Source: Carposina sasakii (lineage: Eukaryota > Arthropoda > Insecta > Lepidoptera > Carposinidae). Taken from it: 64,000 nt of DNA. This document shows positions 1-9,941 of this stretch, one piece after another. Each line of letters starts with the position of its first letter. Positions within the stretch are counted from its first letter, which is position 1. The notes beneath the pieces were generated by a model. It made no database searches. It was not told the DNA's origin and saw only the letters and a list, made by a program, of their open reading frames with translations. The position numbers and the translations under genes were made by a program. Where the stretch lies: the NCBI GenBank assembly GCA_014607495.2, contig CP053152.1, positions 1,736,001-1,800,000 on the forward strand, in the 5' to 3' direction.

Positions 1-799
1 ATAAACCTACAAACGACCAAAATGTTTTTTTATCAGGCTGAGACATCGAAATCATTGGCCCTAGAGTCTGGCAGAGATAACTACTGCGAAATGTACTGTT
101 AAGACTAAATACCATTTATGTGGTCTCACTAGTAAGTAATTTGGAAGATAAAAGAAAGCACGTAAATCCTACTAATCTATACATATAAAATGCTTTCTCC
201 TGAATGAATGACAACGGATCAACGCATAGCCTAAACCGCTGGCGCTGATCTCAGGCCTCTAAGAACTTGGAGATTGTGTTCTTTGTATGGCGTAGGCAGA
301 CGATAAGAAAGGATTATCAGCACTGCTATAATATAAAATACTAACCGTTACCCGCGGCTTCCCCCGCGTGTACTACATAATATAGCCAATTTCTTTCTCC
401 GTATGTATTGGTCTAGTAAATAAAGCGTAAAGTGGAAAACGTTTTGTATTTATGACATTAATTAGGATTACAAATGACCTCGATTTTAGCAGCTCAATGA
501 CATTTTCTTATGTGCTTCAAAAGTAGAAAAACTGGTTTTACGCACAAATATACTTGTCACGGTGTATTGGAAAAACACTAACACCTGTCACAGACAAAAG
601 TAGACCAAGGTGAAATGTTAATTAATACCTGCGACGACAAACATTGTACTTGCAGTCGCAAAAGAGTTTATCTTAGACTAGTAAGGTTGTATATGCGTTG
701 ATTCAGCTGTATATCTGAAGTGACTAGCGTGGGACACTATTTGAGGTTGCAATAGTTCTCGCAATTCATTAATCGGTATCGACGAATTGGAATTGTAGG
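1..799. other. unique AT-rich sequence left of mariner
   Basis: No gene, tRNA or clear repeat recognised. A minus-strand open frame runs from the mariner end into this flank (678-800). It contains a short string IPINELRELL that loosely resembles IPSEELRELL in an open frame at 57738-58037, too little to call a family. Confidence 0.4.
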
Positions 800-801
800 T
801 A

Positions 802-2095
802 CGAGGGGGCGTTTTTAAGTTCGCGGAATCGGGGGTAAGACGTGGAAATAAAAATACAAGTTTATTTTTCCTTTTCAATATATTCTCCTGCAACCCTAAT
901 ACATTTTTCAGATCTTTCAATTAGCTTATGTATACCCTCGAAAAAAAAATTTTTTTTCTTTGTCTGAAAAATAAGCTGAAACTGCTTCCTTCACTTCTTC
1001 ATCGCTTGAGAACTTCTTCCCCCGAAGTTCTTTTTTCATTTTTGGAAAGAGATAATAATCACTGGGAGCCAGGTCAGGACTGTAGGGTGGATGAACCAAA
1101 ATATCGAAGCCCACCTTATGCAGGGAAGCTAACGCAACACTGCTCTTGTGCACAGGCGCGTTGTCGTGCAGAAGGAGGACACCTTTGGTTATTTTCCCCT
1201 TCTTTTTGCCTTGATTGCTTCCTTTAATCGCTCTAAGATTGAAGCGTAGTATTCTCCGGTTATGGAGACACCTTTATCTTTATAATCTATCAACAAGATT
1301 CCTTCTGAGTCCCAAAAGATTGTCGCCATGATTTTTCCCGCCGACTGTGACACCTTAAATTTCTTTGGTGGTGGTGTACCTTTTTTGTGCCACTGCATAG
1401 AATCTTGTTTGGACTCAGGTTCATAATGATGAACCCAAGTTTCATCCCCAGTAACAATTCGAGTCAATACTCCATCCTGGTCTTCATTACAGAGGTCCAA
1501 AAACGCGCGAGAACACTCTACGCGCTGTTGTTTTTGAGGCGGCGTGAGCATTCTCGGCACCCACCTTGCACTGACTGTCAAGCCGAGATGATCGTGAAGA
1601 ATTTTAAATATGGTTGTATCGGATACTCCAACCATTTCTGCGAGCTGTTTCTTCTTTAGTCTAGCATCTTCCAGTATTAATTTTTCCACTTTTTGAATTA
1701 TTTCCGGAGTGGTCACCTCGATCGGCCGTCCTGGCCGAGGATCATCTTCAAGTGAGGCCCTGCCTTGCTTAAAAAGGGTATGCCACTTATAAACCATGGT
1801 TTTACCGGGGCAAGACTCCCCGTAAACGGATGACATCTCTTCTAGTATGGTTTGAACCGATTTACCTTGCTTGGTAAGGAACTTTATGACAGTGCGGTGC
1901 TCGATTTTCTCCATTTTTCATAATGTTCTTCCCAACTGAGTTGTTTGATCGACGATAATTCAAATAGTAATGGCCCGATTAAAACAAAACGTTCTATTTA
2001 TACTAATAATGAGCTACTTAACCAGTTACGACTAAGGAAAGTACCCTCATTTATTAATTACCTACCCATTCCGCGAATATAAAAATGCACCCTCG
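802..2095 (-). mobile_element. full-length mariner (Tc1/mariner, D,D34D) element, 1294 bp
   Basis: Both ends are present. The terminal inverted repeats (802-830 and 2067-2095) start CGAGGGKGCRTTTTTA and continue with a shared TTCGCGGAAT block. The element is flanked by the TA duplication expected for mariner (800-801 and 2096-2097). One transposase frame fills the interior on the minus strand. Length is normal for the family (about 1.3 kb). The transposase is frameshifted (see the separate entry), so this copy is probably dead but could be moved in trans because both ends look intact. The exact mariner subfamily was not determined. Confidence 0.95.
862..1914 (-). pseudogene. mariner transposase, inactivated by two frameshifts
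   Basis: The transposase binds the element ends and catalyses cut-and-paste transposition into TA sites in the nucleus. The frame opens with MEKIEHRTVI at 1914. An N-terminal helix-turn-helix region (about residues 1-110) includes a GRP linker near residue 62. A WVPR motif lies near 119. The first catalytic Asp is in TGDETW (about 157), the second in LLLHDNAP (about 251), and the third in PSDYYLF 35 residues later, giving D,D34D. The frame is lost at about 1191-1200 (poly-A after KAKRRGK, consistent with one missing base) and again at about 940-955, in an A9/T8 homopolymer run after KEKKFFF, consistent with one extra base. The family's usual end (GEYIEKEK, stop at 862-864) is still readable in the third frame. 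Both breaks lie in homopolymers, so sequencing error is possible. Without them the length (about 350 residues) is normal. Confidence 0.93.
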
Positions 2096-2099
2096 TATC

Positions 2100-2300
2100 G
2101 ATATTTACGAAAAAATATGAATGGGATCGGTATTCGTATTTTATCATTGTTATTATATTTTATATATATGAGAATGAGAACAACTAAGTAAATATGTTTT
2201 TAGTTCTACCTACTAACATACATAACCTTACATATAGCGTACCCACGTATGACCATATACCACAGGCATGGGGTAGGATAAGAGTACATGTAAATTTGCA
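2100..2300. other. AT-rich spacer
   Basis: Between the mariner and the next LINE tail; nothing recognisable beyond short TA-rich runs. Confidence 0.4.
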
Positions 2301-2309
2301 TTTGCTAAG

Positions 2310-2503
2310 TTTCGAGCAGGGCGCATAGCTCGAAGAACTGATGGCCGATAGAGTCGGAAAGTTCTAGAGTGGACACCACGTATCGGCAAACGCAGCATGG
2401 GAAGGCCACCCGAGTTGGACGGACGACCTGGCCAAGGTCGCGGGCGTCGGTTGGATGCAGGCTGCTTCCGGATAAAGGGCTGTAAATGATGATGATGATG
2501 AAG
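2310..2503 (+). pseudogene. RTE-type LINE, C-terminal remnant
   Basis: Positions 2416-2470 read WTDDLAKVAG followed by VGWMQAAS. This is the extreme C-terminus of RTE-clade non-LTR reverse transcriptases (…RWTDDL..VAG..W…). The upstream part (LMADRVGKF at about 2340) is in another frame, so at least one frameshift is present. The segment that should encode GEAYVQQW is deleted. The copy ends in the (GAT)n tail typical of the family, at about 2487-2502. Compare 14281-14373, which keeps the missing part. Confidence 0.75.
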
Positions 2504-3040
2504 TTTCGAGCATGGCATACACCTCTAGCTCTTTTTATTTTAAAAGGTATACCTACTGATCTAAGCCGCTTTCCGCAACAAGTGCTAAGTACTTAACCTT
2601 CAGAAAAAAATTGTTTTTAAGTTTTGACGGGTTGGTTGGCTTGGGCAGCACTTTGTTCTCCAAATATAATCCAGAGAAAACCATGTAATTTACAGACAGA
2701 GATATAAAGGGTACTTACCTATATGTATAGAGGCTTTTTGGCGATACAGCGTACACCATTATTAAAACAGAAAGGACTCTCGAACATAAAGATATAATCA
2801 GATCTTGAGATCGCATCCATATCGCGAGATCAGTAATAACAGCCCTTCGGCTTGCCGAAATTGTTTTTTAGGGTCCTGTAGGTTTTTCAAACCCATTCTG
2901 GTGTTAATTCTGGTTTGTTGTGAAATGGAATGTGGAAGAAGGCTTTGGCCTGATGACTTTGACTAGGTCAAAGCTGTATCTTACAAAATTGCATTCTGAT
3001 GAGGCTAAAATTAAAGTTTGACCTTTTATTTTTCACACAC
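2504..3040. other. unique sequence with a strong minus-strand 5' splice site
   Basis: No repeat recognised. A strong minus-strand donor (ATATAG/GTAAGTACC) sits at about 2713-2718. The adjoining sequence has a short open frame beginning MVYAVSPKSLYTY, but the upstream 3' splice site is unconvincing, so no exon is called. Confidence 0.3.
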
Positions 3041-3045
3041 TACAA

Positions 3046-3084
3046 CACGAATAATATTACTAATAAACAGTAATATTATTCGTG
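3046..3084. repeat. perfect 16-bp hairpin
   Basis: Arms 3046-3061 and 3069-3084 (CACGAATAATATTACT and its reverse complement) are separated by a 7-nt loop. Both arms match at all 16 positions. No surrounding gene explains it. Confidence 0.8.
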
Positions 3085-3190
3085 CATAGCCAAAAATCTA
3101 CCCAAAATAATGGGCGAAAAAAACTATTTCTATTGGAATGTGTACGCATTCAAAATATTTTGTAAAAATTCTGTGTAAATATATTATAGA

Positions 3191-3357
3191 CTAGTGGACG
3201 CCCGTGACTTCGTCCGCGTGGAAAGCACAAAAAACAAAATGTCGAAATTATCCGGGATAAAAAGTAGCCTATATGTTAAGTAGCTAGGACCTCACAATAT
3301 ATTCCTGACAATTGCATCTAGCCGTTGCATTGCATCTGAGATTAGCGTGCACAAACA
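3191..3357 (+). repeat. GTGGACGCCCG repeat family, degraded copy
   Basis: It begins CTAGTGGACGCCCGTGAC and continues with TTATCCGGGATAAAAAGTAG and AGCGTGCACAAAC, as in the fuller copies at 7216 and 23118. This is a common lepidopteran interspersed element with no coding capacity seen here. Confidence 0.8.
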
Positions 3358-3412
3358 TCGATCTGGTACAAATTTATTATATGTATATACGAGTAGGATA
3401 GATCAGCTCAAG

Positions 3413-3559
3413 TAGCATGACCCGCGATACACGATATGATAAACCGATTTATCGACATTTTGTCTGTCAAAATACGACAAATATAGCCGCCATGTTGAAT
3501 TTTGTATAGAGGCGATACGATATCGTACGATACGATATCCACGATGCGTGGTCATGCTA
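3413..3559 (+). mobile_element. MITE-F, TAGCATGACC ends (copy 1)
   Basis: Inverted ends TAGCATGACC / GGTCATGCTA enclose an interior rich in CGATATCG and TACGATA motifs. Related copies are at 9382-9531 (opposite orientation) and 61755-61857. Confidence 0.75.
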
Positions 3560-4004
3560 GGGGGCAGGTAGATATATTTTAACGTAATAAAGTTTATTAT
3601 TATTTTAAGACCATGTAAACGCTTGTAACGAACTTCAGCTAAAACGGGAACTCACGCATGGCTGTACTTTTGAGAATTGAATGGCGGAATTCTTTAGTTT
3701 TTTACAAATAGAATAGGTTTTTGTTTATGCCCACATATAACGTGCTCAATGGCGGAAATTGAATAAAATTGTATAGAACTATGCTTCATACATACCTAAG
3801 CATTGATTATTACACGAAGCGATCCTAAGAGATTATTTAATAAAAATCTGTGTTGTGCGTAGTCCCATAAAGGAATTTCGCAGACCTAGTTAGTTCACTT
3901 GTATAAAAACTTTCACAAGAAACGTTAATATTTTAACCAAGTCATTTCATTTGGTTCAAATTCTTCAGTACGTAAGAAAATTTGAAATATTTTAAAAGTA
4001 CATA
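3560..4004. other. unique AT-rich sequence
   Basis: No gene or repeat recognised. Confidence 0.4.
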
Positions 4005-4240
4005 CATACATATACGTACATATAATCACGCCTTTATCCCTTACGGGGTAGGCAGAGCACCAAGGGCCGATAGAGCCACATGGTGCCACTTCTGACCAAT
4101 ATTGAGGGTATAGTTGAGATGTACAAGTTCGGTTAGTAGTGACAGGTGGTCAACCCATTGCCTACAAAACACCAAGACCCTATTGTCCCTCTATTAACTT
4201 GTACAGTATGCCCGGGAAGAGAAGCAGCTGTAGTGTTATA
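4005..4240 (+). repeat. SINE-3 (CATACATA…CACGCCTTTA), copy 1
   Basis: It opens with CATACATA-type repeats, then ATAATCACGCCTTTATCCC, GGTAGGCAGAGCACCAAGGG, TGGTGCCACTTCTGACC and a right end at GAAGCAGCTGTAG. An inverted, almost collinear copy lies at 13945-14168. Shorter copies are at 17845-17975 and 28250-28372. No intact Pol III promoter boxes are seen. Confidence 0.85.
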
Positions 4241-4685
4241 CGCATCCTTCTCCATGATTATACGTTTTTTAATTCCCAGGGCAGCATAGAAGATATTTTA
4301 AAAGTGATGGTCAAATATTGCATAGAATGTACTTCAGCCTTTGGTTTCAACATAATAGCACGAATATACTCCACTAAACATTTCAACCTAGTCGCCGATA
4401 CTTTAAATATAATAGTGTATTAAATATAATTGAGCGTATAATTCTCGTAATTGGCGTAGTGCAGCATATTCTCACAGTAATCTGCGCGGGCGCATGATCC
4501 GGTCGGCCTTGCGGGTGCGCGCGCGCATCGCACTGTCATTCAGTTCTAAATGCTGCTGTTGATCAAACTTAATACACCTGAAGATCTCAATTGTTCATAT
4601 AATTGACTTAATTATCTATTGTTGCACATTTGTAAGCCCTTCTCGAATAAGCGGGCTTATTTATTATTATATTATTATATGAGTT
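4241..4685. other. unique sequence with a short CpG-rich patch
   Basis: At 4488-4540 there is a compact GC-rich patch (GCGGGTGCGCGCGCGCATCG). The rest is AT-rich with nothing recognisable. Confidence 0.35.
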
Positions 4686-4689
4686 ACTA

Positions 4690-4725
4690 GCTTCCGCCCG
4701 CGGCTTCGCCCGCGTGAAATTAGTT
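4690..4725 (+). repeat. fragment of CCCGCGGCTTCGCCCGCG repeat
   Basis: The sequence GCTTCCGCCCGCGGCTTCGC is the end of a common lepidopteran interspersed repeat, related to the GTGGACGCCCG family. Only the end is kept. Confidence 0.6.
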
Positions 4726-4779
4726 TTTGTCAATCCTGGTCCCTTATGTCTAAGAGACTCTTACAGGGGCCAGCCTCAC

Positions 4780-4839
4780 GTTGTGTACAAAAATATTTTT
4801 AAATGACCTAATTTAAAACATTTTTGTACACAACGTTTG
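4780..4839. repeat. imperfect hairpin, arms about 25 bp
   Basis: The left arm starts ACGTTGTGTACAAAAAT and the right arm ends ATTTTTGTACACAACGT. They are separated by an AT-rich loop. Confidence 0.75.
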
Positions 4840-5043
4840 CTGTTTTGTTATCATTTGTTAAAATGTGGAGATTGATGTTCCTAGGTTCAGTGATTAAGAT
4901 TTCGTATACAAAAAGTTTGGCTTTGTAGTTCCAGTTCCGAATCCGTTCCGTTCGAATTTCGGGAATTCCGTTTGTAGAAAAATTCTGCACATCCTTTGAG
5001 ACCTACGTACCAAGATTCATGGTCTTATCTTCAATTCAACCCC

Positions 5044-5467
5044 TATTTCACCCCCAAACTGGTAAAAATTTCAAAATGCTAGAACAAACGATTTTTTGTT
5101 TCTTATGACGTGATATTTGACGAACTTGCATACTAACTTTCAACCCTTATTTCACCCCTTAGCTGGTCGAAATTTCAAAAATGCTAGAACAAATGTTTAA
5201 TGATTTCTTATCAAGTGCTTAAATATAAAGTTTCATGGTTTTATCTTTTAAAATTAAGAAATCCCATACAAACTTTCAACCTCTATTTCAACCCCTTCAT
5301 CCCTTTTTTTCGAAATAAAAAGTAGCCTATGTTCTGTCTCAGGGTCTAAAGATTGTCTGTACCAAATTTCATCAAAATCGGTTGCGAGGTTTAAGCGGGA
5401 AAGCGTAACAGACAGACAGACAGACAGACAGAGTTACTTTCGCATTTATAATATTAGTTGGGATAGT
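5044..5467 (+). repeat. 424-bp duplicated unit, copy A
   Basis: A LINE-tail-like sequence: TTTCACCCC blocks, a (GACA)n tract at about 5411-5432, and GTTACTTTCGCATTTATAAT. It recurs exactly 470 bp downstream with no difference that I can find by eye. The tail resembles the 3' end of RTE-like elements. Confidence 0.92.
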
Positions 5468-5513
5468 GGACGCCCGCGACTCCGTCCGCGTGGACTACAG
5501 AAAAAACTAAATT
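5467..5513 (+). repeat. GTGGACGCCCG fragment between the two copies
   Basis: The sequence GTGGACGCCCGCGACTCCGT followed by CGTGGACTACAG is the 5' end of the same family as 7216-7520. It is fused directly to copy B. Confidence 0.8.
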
Positions 5514-5937
5514 TATTTCACCCCCAAACTGGTAAAAATTTCAAAATGCTAGAACAAACGATTTTTTGTTTCTTATGACGTGATATTTGACGAACTTGCA
5601 TACTAACTTTCAACCCTTATTTCACCCCTTAGCTGGTCGAAATTTCAAAAATGCTAGAACAAATGTTTAATGATTTCTTATCAAGTGCTTAAATATAAAG
5701 TTTCATGGTTTTATCTTTTAAAATTAAGAAATCCCATACAAACTTTCAACCTCTATTTCAACCCCTTCATCCCTTTTTTTCGAAATAAAAAGTAGCCTAT
5801 GTTCTGTCTCAGGGTCTAAAGATTGTCTGTACCAAATTTCATCAAAATCGGTTGCGAGGTTTAAGCGGGAAAGCGTAACAGACAGACAGACAGACAGACA
5901 GAGTTACTTTCGCATTTATAATATTAGTTGGGATAGT
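5514..5937 (+). repeat. 424-bp duplicated unit, copy B
   Basis: Identical to copy A at every position I compared, including the (GACA)n length and the TGGGATAGT end. The period is 470 bp, so this is a recent tandem duplication or an assembly duplicate. Confidence 0.92.
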
Positions 5938-6067
5938 TGGGATTATTATATCGTGGTAGAATAATTATTATAATTCAATAAACCTACAGACAGAAACCAT
6001 CATAGAGGAAGACCCAGGAGAAGATAGAAAGACGGCCTGGATTAGTTTTAGCTAGAGTGAGCATCTA

Positions 6068-6284
6068 CAGGATGTAACAAAAATGGTATGTTAAGCTAAG
6101 AGCTATATGAACAGCCCACTGAAATCACATGTTTACTTTTCCGGATAATATGGAGAATTTTTAAATATCTCAGGAATCTTGAAAAATAACAATGTGATTT
6201 CGAGTCTTAATTTTGTAGATAGGTTCTCTATAGTGGGCTATTTACATAGTTTTTCACTTAACATACCCTTTTTGTTACATCCTG
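6068..6284 (+). mobile_element. MITE-A (CAGGRTGTAAC ends), copy 1
   Basis: Terminal inverted repeat CAGGATGTAACAAAAATGGT against a right end that reads ACCCTTTTTGTTACATCCTG. TA flanks both ends (6066-6067, 6285-6286). Non-coding, 217 bp. Relatives are at 16209-16421 and 45668-45927. Confidence 0.88.
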
Positions 6285-6289
6285 TATAA

Positions 6290-6770
6290 CGGGAACAAGA
6301 CAAATATGGGCTCAAAACGTGGAGGTCTTTGCCAAGGCAGTGGGAAACACTACGGCTAATAAAATTATATCACATTGTCATTTCTAAAACCTTAAGCACA
6401 AAGTAAACGTGAAAATTGGGCATATGGTATATATGTCTTATACACAATATATTGCAACATCTATGCTTTTTGCATAAATGTATCTGCCATAGTATATTTA
6501 CATAAACAAACTGGACCGTTACCTAAAGCATTTCATGTTCTGCAACGGAAACCGACCTTCCAGAGTTATGAGTGAACTCAGCCTGCGCTGGTTTATAGCT
6601 GTCGACGACTGAGGGTCAAGGGAGAGGCGGTCGCGAGTCCAACAGCATAGCAATGGACCCTTAAAACTGGACGGTTTCCATTGTGGGACGCAGATATCTT
6701 GGTCACACAAAGGAAATAATTTTGGTATTGGTTACGCTTGACCACAACGCACCTGATGGTAAGCACCGTT
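6290..6770. other. sequence downstream of LINE C-terminus, unassigned
   Basis: The part at about 6590-6770 (GGTCAAGGGAGAGGC and on) may be the 3' untranslated region of the LINE fragment at 6776-7080. No frame is recognised. Confidence 0.35.
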
Positions 6771-6775
6771 GCAGT

Positions 6776-7080
6776 CTAAGAAGGAGCGCGCTTGCCTAAA
6801 AGAAACCGGTTCACTCTTGCCTTGAAGACAGCAAGATTATAGTTCAGGGGAACAGGGAGTCAGGCAGGGAGTTCCACAGCTTAGCCGTTCGCACTATGAA
6901 TGTAGAAGCAAAACGCTTAGTACGAGTTTTCGGCACTTCAACTGTGAACCGGTGTCGCCTTGACGTTTCCCTGGTCATCCGGTGGTAGAAGGGCGCTGGG
7001 GGAATTAGGAACTTTACGTCGATGCTCAAGGCTTTGCACAGTGAGTCATTGCCGATCAGCCTTTCAGGTCTTTCAGGTGA
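6776..7080 (-). pseudogene. Jockey/CR1-like non-LTR reverse transcriptase, C-terminal fragment
   Basis: Read on the minus strand, it encodes RLIGNDSLCKALSIDVKF, then FYHRMTRETSRRHRF, VRTAKLWNSLPDSLFP and, after a small frame break, YNLAVFKARVNRFLLGKRAPS with a stop at 6776-6778. The RTAKLWNSLP…VFKARVN signature is the C-terminal domain beyond the reverse transcriptase of Jockey/CR1-group LINEs. The break is at about 6838-6844, where FP is followed by TGA and the frame shifts. A stretch of about 35 residues usual between GND and IP seems to be missing. This is a 5'-truncated dead copy. Confidence 0.85.
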
Positions 7081-7200
7081 TGAGCTAGCAACTTGTCACT
7101 GGTCATCTAAATCTATTGCCGCTATGCTAATCGTGATTGACAGATCTCCTACGTGATCCTACGGTCCAGACTACCTCATTTTGGAATCAGTAGGGTGTAT
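7060..7200 (+). repeat. SINE-2 body fragment
   Basis: It contains CAGGTGATGAGCTAGCAACT and TGTCACTG, then a degraded tail ending near CTACCTCATTTTGGAAT. The same block is found at 14870, 24300 and 28900. Confidence 0.7.
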
Positions 7201-7215
7201 AATTATATGTACGTA

Positions 7216-7520
7216 CTAGTGGACGCCCGCGACTCCGTCCGCGTGGGCTACAGAAAAAAAAAACAAAATATCGAAATTATCCGGGATAAAAACATTTTCC
7301 CGGGATAAAAAGTAGCATATATGTTAAGTGGGACCTGTCACAATATATTCCCGAAAACTGCATCGAAATCGGTTCAGATGTTTCTGAGATTTGCGTGCAC
7401 AAACGCACAGACAAACCGACAAACAGACAATTGCATTTTTAAAGGTATTCTATAATATTTTTTCTTATATATCTTCCATGTACAGACAGCGATCCGTTAC
7501 ATTTTTATTATATGTATAGA
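7216..7520 (+). repeat. GTGGACGCCCG repeat family, near-complete copy
   Basis: In order: CTAGTGGACGCCCGCGACTC, a duplicated CGGGATAAAAA block, TAAGTGGGACCTGTCACAAT, AGATTTGCGTGCACAAACGC and the end GATCCGTTACATTTTTATTA. It is collinear with 23118-23427 and inverted relative to 18325-18632. Confidence 0.88.
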
Positions 7521-8071
7521 TGTACCTATAGATGACATGAATGTATGTATTTGTTCATGGTCACCTCGCAGGTCCCGTAATATCGCCATGCAGTAAAGAT
7601 CGACCCGTAGGCAGAGACTACAGGATGCTAAGACAATGTTATCAAGCATCGACATTCGTTGTCGCCACACTCCCAACAATTTGACAGTGGTTTGAATTAT
7701 ATCAAGTGACTTGACATATGTGCAAAAATGTTTCCTATTGGAGCAAACGTGCCGACGTGCGACGACGGGCCTTTATCGATTCGGTCGGGATAGAATGTTA
7801 ATTTATCTAAGGCCCCATTTAGCACGTTTCAAGCGTACATTACAAATTGTATCGCAAAATTTCTATTATTAGTGTTAAGATTTTACAACCAGCAATAATA
7901 ATAATTGTAGCAAAGATTAGAAATTACCATTTATCCGGTTTCATTGCAAACTCGTAAATATTAAGATTTTTCCGTTACTCATAAAATGTATTCCGTCAAA
8001 GCTTATAAATTACAGCTTGAGAAGAGATAGTGTTTGTAGTTAATTAAATTTAATAAATTTATTGTTTTTAC
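7521..8071. other. unique AT-rich sequence
   Basis: No repeat recognised. It lies just downstream, in minus-strand sense, of the candidate cassette at 8072-8153. Confidence 0.4.
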
Positions 8072-8153
8072 AGCCGCCATGCGCCCGCGCAGCGGACAGT
8101 TGCTCGTAAATCGACTTCAACCCTCCAACTTGAAGACAGGAGAAATTTCTTAC
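8072..8153 (-). CDS. candidate minus-strand cassette exon D / recursive splice site
   Basis: On the minus strand a pyrimidine-rich 3' splice site (TTTCTATCTTTACAG) with an upstream TATTAAC branch-like motif is followed at once by GTAAGA, so the junction is both a 3' and a regenerated 5' splice site. An 82-nt, relatively GC-rich segment follows, closed by a weak donor (GGCT/GTAAAA). In the phase where the first two bases close a codon it is stop-free (KKFLLSSSWRVEVDLRA…). The length is not a multiple of three. A pure recursive site without exon inclusion is equally possible. The plus strand also shows an acceptor (TTTTTACAG at 8073) and a weak donor at 8156, so orientation rests on the three similar minus-strand sites at 25218, 41306 and 59578. 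Confidence 0.3.
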
Positions 8154-8339
8154 CTGTAAAGATAGAAAATCACTTGTTAATACATTATTACATAAATAAA
8201 CATATATATAGGTACATAGGATAATACTAGGAAACCTGGGTCAGAACTTAGTATTTGTTATTTTCTACAGTTCAAGTAGGAGCAGTGAAATAATGAAAGA
8301 AAAGTATTTTATTAATCGCGATAATTCAATTTTTAGAAA

Positions 8340-8520
8340 TAATATTAAGAAATGAAAACAAAAAATTGACCCGAGTGAGACTTGAACTCACGACCTCTCG
8401 CATTCCGTTCTTCGCTCTAACCAACTGAGCTACCGGGTCAATTAACTCGAATGACGAATTTGACAATCTCTTAACACTTTTAAATTTTTACATTATTGGC
8501 AACGTTATTTTTTTCAATTT
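8340..8520 (-). repeat. SINE-like repeat with internal tRNA-like core, copy 1
   Basis: The core 8367-8439, read on the minus strand, folds as a tRNA: seven-pair acceptor GACCCGG/TCGGGTC, D arm GCTC/GAGC, T arm GTGAG-TTCAAGT-CTCAC, and an A-box TAGCTCAGTTGG. The anticodon arm does not pair, so it is not a working tRNA. Sequence on both sides (TTCGTCATTCGAGTTAATTG upstream, a TTTCATTTCTTAATA-like tract downstream) is shared with 58340-58520, showing that the tRNA-like part belongs to a longer dispersed element. Confidence 0.75.
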
Positions 8521-9380
8521 TTCAATTCAATTTTTGTTGGCGTCAAAAATACACTAACATAATTTAGGATATCTAAATCTAGATCTACAAATGTAAGTTT
8601 TCTAGTTTATCATGTCATCTGTCCTTGTCTCCCATACGAGTGAAAGCGAAAGCCAGAGCAGGAGGTCTCCGGGAGAAGGGCTGTGGCCGGTGAAATTGTG
8701 AGAAAGTGTCCCATTGCTAAGCAATGCTAACCAACGGATAATATTGAACGCAATATTATCAGTTAGGGTATGTTGTTAGGTATGCTAGAACGATATTATC
8801 TTTCCATCCTGAGATTCTAGACAGCTTTACTAAGTAACTACTATCGATTAATGTGAAGGTATTAATGTAGGTATAGTTAAACAAAATAGAGCTAATGGCC
8901 AATTTAATAAAATACAATTAAAATAACTTTGTTGGATCATGTTTTGAGCAAATAAATAATCTCTAGTCTCCCAATAGCTACTAGCCGCAAATGAATTGTG
9001 ACGTTTTTTACATAAATAGCGCAAGTGCGGGTTTAAGTAGATATAATTAGACTTGTCTGTCTTTTAAATACATATATATCTTAACCACATTATGGTTTTT
9101 ACAAAAATTATAGAATAAACAACAAACAAAGCTAGGTAAGGCAAGGTAAATCAACTGACAAATTAAGTTTATATCTTGCATGTAACATTAAAACCTAACA
9201 TATATGATATAACATACCGCAAATCATATTAGTACCTATAAGTAACAGAAAGCTAAACTCCTAAACAAGTTCAGCCAGTCGGCTGTCTATCCCATTTCCT
9301 GAATTCATTGAATCAAGTGGGATTTGGGTCAGGCTCTTAGCATAAACAAATAAAAACAGTTAGCAGTTCTTATCAGCCCC
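8521..9380. other. unique AT-rich sequence
   Basis: Nothing recognised. A short GC-richer patch lies at about 8630-8700. Confidence 0.4.
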
Positions 9381-9381
9381 C

Positions 9382-9531
9382 TAGCATGATCACGCCTCGT
9401 GGATATCGTAACGTACGATATCGTATCGTCTTTATACAAAATGTAACATGGCGCGATGGCGGCTATATTTATCGTATTTTGACAGGCCAAATGTCGATAA
9501 ATCGGTTTATCATATCGTGTTTTAACAAATA
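9382..9531 (-). mobile_element. MITE-F, copy 2
   Basis: An inverted copy of 3413-3559, starting CTAGCATGATCACGCCTCGT and sharing the GGCGGCTATATTTATCGTAT and GTCGATAAATCGGTTTATCA blocks. The right end is eroded. Confidence 0.75.
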
Positions 9532-9667
9532 ACATGACTTATGCAACAAAATATAAGCAACTTTTTTCTTGACTCTAGTGGGGAAAAGATAACAACAGTT
9601 AACCGATAAACCAAAAGACCGACAAGTAATTGCGTAAAATAAGATATGTAGGTATATCCATGACACT

Positions 9668-9931
9668 TGGCCGCGTGGTGCCAGCAGAGTAGAGTTTGTA
9701 CCACCCCTGCCTACCCGTGGCTATCGTACGAGGCGATTAAGGGTTTCCGGGAGGTGGGCAGCAGCGCCGCCCGTACTGACAACATAGTCTGAAAATCACA
9801 CTGCGGTCACCAACCCGCCTGCCCAGCGTGGTGACTATGGGCAAACCCCCCTATGACAGTAGCCTTGTAGCGTACCCTGGGGGAGGCCTACGTCCAACAG
9901 TGGACTGCAATACGCTGAAGAAGAAGAAGAA
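9668..9931 (+). mobile_element. SINE-R with RTE-derived 3' tail, full copy
   Basis: The head is GGCCGCGTGGTGCCAGCAGA. The body has GGGTATCGTACGAGGCGATTAAGG-like text and CACTGCGGTCACCAACCCGC. The last part matches the RTE coding 3' end (GGGGGAGGCCTACGTCCAAC…) and runs into a GAA-rich tail. It is flanked by 10-bp direct repeats CCATGACACT (9658-9667) and CCATGATACT (9932-9941), the mark of target-primed insertion. No product is predicted. Confidence 0.88.
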
Positions 9932-9941
9932 CCATGATACT

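Noticed and set aside
4139..4423. 94-codon plus frame
   Set aside because: Lies in SINE-3 and its flank; the inverted copy at 13945-14168 does not preserve it.
8367..8439. tRNA gene
   Set aside because: Anticodon stem does not pair, and the core is part of a repeat with conserved flanks; same for 58385-58455.
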